Part shown: positions 1-5,607 of the stretch, in pieces
Layout of the letters: each line of letters opens with the position of its first letter
Numbering within the stretch: the stretch's first letter is position 1
Assembly (NCBI GenBank): GCA_019247975.1
Contig: JAFBAD010000162.1
Location: 1 to 13,402 of the forward strand
Reading direction: 5' to 3'
Origin: Acidimicrobiia bacterium
GTDB taxonomy: Bacteria > Actinomycetota > Acidimicrobiia > Acidimicrobiales > Iamiaceae
Length of the DNA stretch: 13,402 nt
Notes under the pieces: model-generated
The model's input: the letters and a program-made list of their open reading frames with translations, nothing else
Database searches by the model: none
What the model was told of the DNA's origin: nothing
Position numbers and translations under genes: made by a program

Positions 1-674
1 GCGACCAGGTCATCACCGTGCCCGCCCTCCACGACGACGGCGTGAAGACCTACCTCGGTCAGACCGGACCCTGGAACGGCTCGGACGTCGTGCGCATCGC
101 GACCTCCGACCCGGCGTCGATCCCCTTCGTCGTGTCCCGGCTGTGGAGCCGCCTGGCGCGGCCCGCGATGGCCGACGACCCGGTGGTCGTGGAGCTGGCC
201 GATGGGAGCCGGCCGGAGCTCGACGTGGGCGCGCTGATGCCCCGGCTGTTCGCGCACGACGAGTTCCGGGCCGACGCGACTCGTATCGGCCTCGTGAAGC
301 AACCGGTTGAGTGGTTGGTGGGGTCGTGCCGCTCTCTCGGCATCGATCCGCACGACCCGCGCCTCGTCGTGCCGCTCCGGACGCTCGGGCAGGTGCCGTT
401 CGCGCCGCCCAGCGTGGGTGGCTGGCCGGCCAACCGTGCGTGGTTGACCACCGGCGCGGCCCAGGCCCGGCTCGAGGTGGCCGCGCGCCTCGCCGCGCTG
501 GCGCCGGGCGCGGTCGAGGGCCGCGGTGGGGCGGCGCGGGTCGAGGCGATGGGCCGGCGCCTCGGTATCGGCGCGTGGACCGGCGCAACGACGTCGGCGC
601 TGCGCTCCGCCGCCGACGACCCGCAGGCCCTCGTGACCCTCGCGCTCGTGGCTCCCGAGCACCTGCTGGCGTAG
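1..674 (+). CDS. DUF1800 family protein, C-terminal part (5' end outside window)
   Basis: Partial gene; the reading frame is open from base 3 and gives 223 residues to a TAG stop. The visible part has typical DUF1800 C-terminal landmarks: an H-D-x-G-x-K segment near the edge (residues 10-15), followed by LGQTG; a central stretch with KQPVEWLVGSCRSLG; and near the end LGQVPFAPPSVGGWP, the hallmark G-W-P motif. The family has no established biochemical role. Its genes are very often followed by a DUF1501 gene, as here, and the proteins are generally predicted to be exported; the signal region would lie upstream of this window. The next gene starts 13 nt downstream and its Shine-Dalgarno overlaps this stop codon, so the two are co-transcribed and probably translationally linked. 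Family assignment is confident, function unknown. Confidence 0.85.
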   Translation, partial: DQVITVPALHDDGVKTYLGQTGPWNGSDVVRIATSDPASIPFVVSRLWSRLARPAMADDPVVVELADGSRPELDVGALMPRLFAHDEFRADATRIGLVKQPVEWLVGSCRSLGIDPHDPRLVVPLRTLGQVPFAPPSVGGWPANRAWLTTGAAQARLEVAARLAALAPGAVEGRGGAARVEAMGRRLGIGAWTGATTSALRSAADDPQALVTLALVAPEHLLA

Positions 675-678
675 GAGG
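673..678 (+). promoter_or_regulatory. Shine-Dalgarno of the DUF1501 gene
   Basis: AGGAGG lies 9 nt before the ATG at 688 and shares bases with the TAG stop of the preceding DUF1800 gene. This fixes the start of the DUF1501 gene and implies termination-reinitiation coupling. It is the only canonical strong ribosome-binding site I see in the window; most other genes start by overlap or appear leaderless. Confidence 0.8.
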
Positions 679-687
679 CGACGTGCG

Positions 688-1905
688 ATGGCGGTGACCC
701 GACGGCAGTTCCTGACCGGCCTGGCCGGCACCGGCGCGGCGATCGCGCTCGGTGCGTGCAGCTCGGGCGACCACGACGTCTCGCTGCACCCGACGACCAC
801 GCAGACGTCGTCGGCCGGGGCGGTGAGCGGAGGTGGGGACGGCACGCTGGTGGTCGTCAGCCTCTACGGCGGCAACGACGGGCTCGACACGGTGATCCCG
901 GCCGCCGATCCGGTCTACCGGTCGACGCGCGGTGAGCTCGCCCGCACCGAGGCGGAGGTGCTCGACCTCGGCGAGGGCATGGGCTTCCATCCCGCGCTGA
1001 CGCAGCTGAAGCGGGAGTGGGACGCGCAGCGGGTCGCGGTCGTGCAGGGCGTCGGGTTCTCCGACCTGGATCGCAGCCACTTCCACTGCATGGACGTGTG
1101 GCAGTCAGCCGGGGAGGCCGACATGTCGACCGGCTGGCTCGGCCGCTGGCTCGACCACGGTCCGCGGGACCCGTTCCGGGCGATCTCGGTCGGCGACAGC
1201 CTCCCGTTGCTGCTGCAGGGAGCGAAGGCGACGGGTTCGGTGATCCCCGTCGAGGAGACGCCGTTGCCGAACCCGACCATCGCCGAGCGGTTCGCCACGA
1301 TGTCGGCCGGTATCGAGGGACCGCCCCTCCTGGTGGCCGCCGCGCAGGCCGGCACCGACATGCTCGCGGTCGACAAGCGGGTGTCGACGATCCGCGATGC
1401 GGCGCGGTCAAACGACGACGATCCCGTCGAGCCGGTCGGCCTCGCGGCGCAGCTCGCGCTGGTGGCCTCGCTGATCGAAGGCGGCCTACCGACCCGGGTG
1501 TACTCCGCGCAGATGGGCGGCTTCGACACCCACGCCGACGAGAAGGGAACCCGGGACCGGCTCATGGTTGCGCTCGATGCCGGCGTCGGCCCGTTCCTCC
1601 GGCGGATGGCCGACCGGCCGGTCACCGTGCTCGTCTACAGCGAGTTCGGTCGGCGGGTGGCGATGAACGGCAGCGCAGGGACCGACCACGGCCGCGCCGG
1701 ACCGGTGCTCGTGTGCGGCAGCCAGGTCAAGGCCGGCTTCCACGGCGACACGCCGTCGCTCACGAACCTCGACGAGGGCGACCTCCGTCCCGGCATCGAC
1801 TTCCGGTCCGTCTACGGCGCGGTGCTCGAAGGCGTCCTCGGCGTCGACCCGTCCGACGTCATCTCGAACGCCAACCGCTACCCCGCGCTGACCAACCTCT
1901 TCTGA
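688..1905 (+). CDS. DUF1501 family protein with Tat signal and lipobox
   Basis: 405 residues. The N-terminus has a twin-arginine motif (T-R-R-Q-F-L, residues 4-9), a short hydrophobic stretch and L-G-A-C at 21-24, so it is predicted to be Tat-exported and lipid-anchored at Cys24. DUF1501 signatures are SLYGGNDGLDTVIP (58-71), GGFDTH (277-282), YSEFGRR (317-323) and GTDHG (331-335). These resemble the metal-binding motifs of the alkaline phosphatase/sulfatase superfamily to which DUF1501 is related. The ATG start is supported by AGGAGG 9 nt upstream. It forms an export-linked pair with the DUF1800 gene; the substrate is unknown. Its TGA stop lies inside the left arm of a 45-bp palindrome. Family assignment is firm; any hydrolase activity is inference. 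Confidence 0.88.
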   Translation: MAVTRRQFLTGLAGTGAAIALGACSSGDHDVSLHPTTTQTSSAGAVSGGGDGTLVVVSLYGGNDGLDTVIPAADPVYRSTRGELARTEAEVLDLGEGMGFHPALTQLKREWDAQRVAVVQGVGFSDLDRSHFHCMDVWQSAGEADMSTGWLGRWLDHGPRDPFRAISVGDSLPLLLQGAKATGSVIPVEETPLPNPTIAERFATMSAGIEGPPLLVAAAQAGTDMLAVDKRVSTIRDAARSNDDDPVEPVGLAAQLALVASLIEGGLPTRVYSAQMGGFDTHADEKGTRDRLMVALDAGVGPFLRRMADRPVTVLVYSEFGRRVAMNGSAGTDHGRAGPVLVCGSQVKAGFHGDTPSLTNLDEGDLRPGIDFRSVYGAVLEGVLGVDPSDVISNANRYPALTNLF

Positions 1906-1945
1906 AGGCAATACCGGTCGGAATCCGACCGGTATTGCCTTCAGA
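1901..1945. repeat. 45-bp perfect palindrome, copy 1 (between convergent genes)
   Basis: The core at 1904-1942 has arms GAAGGCAATACCGGTCGGA and its exact reverse complement around a single central A. Complementarity extends three more pairs outward (TCT/AGA), giving 22-bp arms. The core is the exact reverse complement of copy 2 at 9703-9741. It fills the gap between the DUF1501 and acyltransferase genes, and both of their TGA stops lie in its arms (1903-1905 on plus, 1943-1941 on minus). It could form a very stable RNA hairpin in either direction, so a bidirectional terminator role is possible, but no U-tract follows on either side. It may instead be a dispersed REP-like element or a protein-binding site. 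Confidence 0.93.
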
Positions 1946-2861
1946 GATCCGGCCAGCGGCGCTTGCGGGCTCGGATGGGCTTGCGGTCGCCGAGCGCCCA
2001 GGTGCGGCGCCAGCCACCGAGGTCGGCACCGGTGAGATCCGGGCTCTGGCCGGCGTGGGCCCGCACCCGCGCGGTGTACCAGTCGTGGGAGACCTCGTCG
2101 GCCAGCGCAGCGACGGCGTCCTCGATGCGGGCCGCGTAGCGGCGGCTGCTCTCACCGTCCGCGGGCCGCATCGGGGTGCCGAACGTGACCCGGGTGCGGC
2201 CCGGGCGGGGGCGATTGCGACCCTTGGGCAGGATCCGTCCGGTGCCCTCCATGTGCACGGGCACGACCGGCACGCCGCAGCGGGTGGACAGGTAGGCCGC
2301 GCCACCTCGGAAGTGCTGACCCCAGCCGTCGGGGCTGCGCCCGCCTTCGGGGAAGATCACCATGTTCCAGCCGTCGTCGAGCAGGGCGGCCGACTGGTCG
2401 GCCGAGCGACGGGTCACCTCGGAGCGCTCGATCGGGATCGCCCCGAGCGCCAGCGCGGACGCGGCTGCCGCGACCCGGTTCACGAAGAAGTAGTCGGCCG
2501 CCGCGGCGGCGAAGACCTTGTAGCGGAACGGCTCGGGGAGCGAGGTGAGCAGGAGGCCTGCGTCGACGTGGCTGTGGTGGTTCGCCGCGAAGATGACCGG
2601 CGGCTCGAGCCCGGCCAGCCGGTCGTAGCCCCGCCGCTCGGGATCGGCGAGGACCCGGACCGCGGGCCGCAGCGCGGCCTCGAGGATGACGGCCCGGGCC
2701 CACCGGGCCGGGAAGCGGCGGGCCCAGTCGGTGTCGTAGTGCGCGCCGAGCTTCGGCTCCTCGGGCAGCGGCTCGACGCCGCGCGGGACGGTGGGCGCGC
2801 GGTACGGGAACGGCAGCTGCGCGGTGACCTTCGCCGGCGAGAGCTTCGACAACGACCCCAT
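1941..2861 (-). CDS. PlsC-type 1-acylglycerol-3-phosphate acyltransferase family protein
   Basis: 306 residues. It carries the acyltransferase block I motif N-H-H-S-H-V-D (94-100; catalytic His95 and Asp100 in HxxxxD spacing), block III-like FPEGGRS (170-176), which binds the phosphate of the acceptor, and a block IV-like GVPVVPV (196-202). The family transfers acyl groups from acyl-CoA or acyl-ACP to lysophosphatidate or related hydroxyl acceptors at the membrane. The ATG start (MGSLSKLS) overlaps the stop of the LarA-like gene as TGATG, so it is the last gene of the coupled operon. An in-frame extension upstream is only a frame shadow of that gene. The roughly 90-residue region before HxxxxD and the basic C-terminus (RARKRRWPDL) suggest membrane-surface contact. 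The acceptor is probably a product of the upstream operon genes, but this is inference. Confidence 0.88.
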   Translation of the reverse strand: MGSLSKLSPAKVTAQLPFPYRAPTVPRGVEPLPEEPKLGAHYDTDWARRFPARWARAVILEAALRPAVRVLADPERRGYDRLAGLEPPVIFAANHHSHVDAGLLLTSLPEPFRYKVFAAAAADYFFVNRVAAAASALALGAIPIERSEVTRRSADQSAALLDDGWNMVIFPEGGRSPDGWGQHFRGGAAYLSTRCGVPVVPVHMEGTGRILPKGRNRPRPGRTRVTFGTPMRPADGESSRRYAARIEDAVAALADEVSHDWYTARVRAHAGQSPDLTGADLGGWRRTWALGDRKPIRARKRRWPDL

Positions 2862-4453
2862 CAGGTGACGTCGGCCATGACGATCGGTGGGTTGTGCAGG
2901 TGGGTGATGGTCGGCGCCGCGCCCACGACGTCGGAGGCCATCTCGAACGCGTCGGCCATCGTGCTCGCCGGCTTGAAGCCGAGCCGGCGCACGGCCTTCG
3001 GATCGCCGCCCACGATGATCACCCGGCCGAGGTGCTCGAGCGCGTGCGACCCCCAGTACCACATGTAGAACGGGTGGACGCCGTGGTAGGCGTAGCTCGT
3101 CCGGTACAGGTGGCGGTACCACTCGTCCTCGGCGAACTGCTTCTCGTAGCGCTGCTCCATCTCGAGCGGGTCGGTGGTCTCGGCCAGCACCTGCTCGAAG
3201 AAGTCGATGTAGCTCGGGTGGTGGACGGGGTGGAACTCCCACGGCGTGGGGTGGGTCATGATCAGCACCCCGCCCTCGCGCACCAGCGGCTTGCCGCGGT
3301 ACATGTTGAAGAAGTACCCGAGGCCCAGGCACATCACGAGGATCGGGTTCATGATCGAGTTGACGTTGTACGGGCAGATGTACGGCAGCCCCATCGTGAG
3401 GATGTCCGTCTGTCCCTCGACCGACACGAGGTGCTGTTCGAAGCAGCGCTCGAGCGTGCGCTCGTGGACGGGATCGACCGCACCTGCGGTGACCGACGTC
3501 AGCCCGTAGGGCGCCCGCCACGTCTGGAACGCTTTGCGGCGCGCCGCGGGCTTCAGCAGCTTCACGCCCTGCTGCAGACCGACGAACGCGGCACGGTCGC
3601 GCGTCGACCACTCCCACTCGCGCTTGGCCAGCACCGACATCGGTCCGTCCTGGCCGAACGTGTCGTTGTTGAGCGTCGTCTCGATCTGGAAGATCTTCAC
3701 GCCCGCGTTGCGGATGACTTCGCCCATGCGCCAGTTCGAGTGGTGGAGCTCGGAGGAGTGCCGGTCCATGAACGAGCGGCTGTGGCGCATCACGTTCACG
3801 TTGTGGTGGTGGCGCAGGCTGCGGTAGCTGGCGAGCCCGGTCGCCGTTGACTTGTGGCCGCCGTCCATCGCCACGAGGTTGATGTTCACGTAGACGATGA
3901 GGTCGCTCTCGGCGGCCCGCTTGTTGATCTCGACCTCCTCGCCCTTGTCGGTGGTGCCGAGGAACGAGAGGTTGTCGGGGTCCTCCGCGTCATGGTTGTA
4001 GAGGAGGCCCTTCGGCTCGAACGCGTCGTACACGCGGTCGCCGACCGCCTGGCGCAGCTCGCTCTCGGTCATGCGCCGGTGGAGCGCGAGCGCGGCGATG
4101 AGGTGCACGTCGTCGACGCCGGCCGCGGCAGCCATGTCGAGCACGGCCTCGATGACCCGCTGGCGGATGTCCGGTCGCTTCATCGGCGGCAGCGGCAGCG
4201 ACACGTCGTCGAAGCAGATCGTGAGCTTCATGTCCGGCCGGAGCAGCGCGGGCAGGGGGTCGGTGTCGAGCGGGTGCAGCAGCGCGTCCTCGATGGCCTG
4301 GTCGACGTCGTCGATCGGCTCGAGCGGCTCGCCGGGGTACACGACCCGGGAGCGGCCGGCCGGCAGCTTCTCGAGCCGGAAGCCCTCTCCGTGGTGGAAG
4401 AGGATGGGTGGCGTCGATCCGTCCACCTCGAGGACGAAGCCGGGACGGGGCAT
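2861..4453 (-). CDS. LarA-like (DUF2088) nickel-pincer racemase family homologue
   Basis: 530 residues, longer than the usual roughly 420-430 of LarA lactate racemases. Landmarks of the family are FDDVSLPLPP (81-90, matching the LarA D-x-T-R-P region), ALALHRRMTESE (121-132, the conserved HRxMTxxE stretch, His125), GGHKS (198-202) and a downstream HHHN (215-218). Lys201 and His217 sit exactly 16 residues apart, as do LarA Lys184 (nickel-pincer cofactor attachment) and His200 (Ni ligand). The Arg of the first motif is replaced by Leu86, and the position of catalytic His174 is Ile191, so classical two-base lactate racemization is doubtful. The start ATG overlaps the alcohol dehydrogenase stop as TGATG. 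LarB/C/E cofactor-synthesis genes are not in this window. Fold assignment is confident; substrate and reaction are unknown, and the LarA numbering is from memory. Confidence 0.82.
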   Translation of the reverse strand: MPRPGFVLEVDGSTPPILFHHGEGFRLEKLPAGRSRVVYPGEPLEPIDDVDQAIEDALLHPLDTDPLPALLRPDMKLTICFDDVSLPLPPMKRPDIRQRVIEAVLDMAAAAGVDDVHLIAALALHRRMTESELRQAVGDRVYDAFEPKGLLYNHDAEDPDNLSFLGTTDKGEEVEINKRAAESDLIVYVNINLVAMDGGHKSTATGLASYRSLRHHHNVNVMRHSRSFMDRHSSELHHSNWRMGEVIRNAGVKIFQIETTLNNDTFGQDGPMSVLAKREWEWSTRDRAAFVGLQQGVKLLKPAARRKAFQTWRAPYGLTSVTAGAVDPVHERTLERCFEQHLVSVEGQTDILTMGLPYICPYNVNSIMNPILVMCLGLGYFFNMYRGKPLVREGGVLIMTHPTPWEFHPVHHPSYIDFFEQVLAETTDPLEMEQRYEKQFAEDEWYRHLYRTSYAYHGVHPFYMWYWGSHALEHLGRVIIVGGDPKAVRRLGFKPASTMADAFEMASDVVGAAPTITHLHNPPIVMADVT

Positions 4454-5607
4454 CAGCGGGTGCGCTCCTTCTCGTCGCGGAGGTCGAAGGCGACCTTCAC
4501 CGCGCCACGCCGACCGGCGTTGGCGGCGTGGTCGACCGCTTCCTCGTAGCGCGACAGCGGGTAGGTGGCCGAGACGAGCCGGCCGAGGTCGGCCTCGCCG
4601 ACGAGACCGAGGGCGGCCTCGAAGTCGTCGACCGTGTACGCGTAGCAGCCCCGCAGCCCCGTCTCGCGGTGCCACAGCGCGGTGAGATCGAGGCTGGTGT
4701 GGCCGGGCATGCCGACCACGAGCACCTCGCCGCCCGGCCGAGTGACCGCGAGCGCCTGTGTGAGCGAGTCGGCGGACCCGACGCAGTCGATCACGACCTC
4801 GGCGCCGCCGGTGGGCCGACCGCCGACCACGAACGACCCGGTGGCCGAGCGGATGGCGCGCGCCAGCTCGGCGGGAGCGGCGACCCAGTCGGCGCCGAGC
4901 TCGGTGGCCAGGCGCTGTTGCGCCGGGTACTTGGCGGTGACCATGATCGTGGTGACGTCTGCGTGGGCCCGCAGCGCGGCGACCGTGAGCAGCCCGAGGG
5001 TGCCCGCGCCGAGGACGGCCACGGTGTCGATCGGACCCCGCAACGAGCGGGCCGCGTGCACTGCGCAGGCGGTCGGCTCGACCATCACCGCCTGCTCGTC
5101 GGGCATCGCCTTCGGCACCGGGAGGAGCTGGCTCTCGTGGGCGACGAGGGCGATCGACCAACCGCCACCGGTGTCCGTGCAGAACCCGGTCTGCAGGCCG
5201 GGTTCGAGGTGCCCGAAGGCGATGCGCTCGCAGCGGTTGATCTGGCTGCTCGCGCAGCCCGGGCAGAGCGGTTCGACGCCGCGGGTCACGCAGGAGAGGA
5301 CGGGGACGAGCACGGCCCGGGTGCCGTCGTCGAGGTCGCCGACGACCTCGTGGCCGGGTGTGAACGGGAACGACACGATCGGCTCGAAGTAGCGAGAGGA
5401 CCGACCGTCGATCGTCGCGAGGTCGCTGCCGCAGATGCCGGCCAGCCGCGGTCGGAGCCGCTGCCACCCGTCACCGGGGAGCTCGGGCGGGTCCACGTCG
5501 GCGAGGCGGAGCGGGCCGACCGACGCGCCTCGCCCGGGCACGATGCGTCCGGCGACCGCGGCTGCCGCGTAGCGGGCCGGCTTCCGCTCGAAGAGGACCG
5601 CCTTCAC
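4453..5607 (-). CDS. Zinc-dependent medium-chain alcohol dehydrogenase
   Basis: 384 residues. The N-terminal GroES-like domain has GICGSDL (catalytic-zinc Cys59), GHE (His86, Glu87) and a structural-zinc Cys cluster, Cys106/Cys115/Cys118/Cys126. VEPTACAVHA (176-185) carries the Glu typical of polyol/threonine dehydrogenase-like members. The Rossmann domain has GAGTLG (200-205). It would oxidise an alcohol or reduce an aldehyde/ketone with NAD(P). I chose the GTG at 5607 because it overlaps the TGA of the preceding gene as GTGA and begins directly with VKAVLFERKP, the usual family start; a longer in-frame version would extend into that gene with low-complexity sequence. It sits between a fatty-acyl-reductase/HAD protein and a LarA homologue, suggesting it acts on the same metabolite chain. 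The specific substrate cannot be read from sequence. Confidence 0.88.
   Translation of the reverse strand: MKAVLFERKPARYAAAAVAGRIVPGRGASVGPLRLADVDPPELPGDGWQRLRPRLAGICGSDLATIDGRSSRYFEPIVSFPFTPGHEVVGDLDDGTRAVLVPVLSCVTRGVEPLCPGCASSQINRCERIAFGHLEPGLQTGFCTDTGGGWSIALVAHESQLLPVPKAMPDEQAVMVEPTACAVHAARSLRGPIDTVAVLGAGTLGLLTVAALRAHADVTTIMVTAKYPAQQRLATELGADWVAAPAELARAIRSATGSFVVGGRPTGGAEVVIDCVGSADSLTQALAVTRPGGEVLVVGMPGHTSLDLTALWHRETGLRGCYAYTVDDFEAALGLVGEADLGRLVSATYPLSRYEEAVDHAANAGRRGAVKVAFDLRDEKERTR

Noticed and set aside
1901..1945. Palindrome copy 1 as a classical intrinsic terminator
   Set aside because: The stem is strong, but neither exit side has a U-run, and the identical element also occurs upstream of divergent genes. 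Termination is kept only as a possibility.
2862..3617. 558-residue version of the acyltransferase with an N-terminal extension
   Set aside because: The extension is the +1-frame shadow of the LarA-like gene; the ATG at 2861 gives a normal PlsC length and a TGATG overlap.
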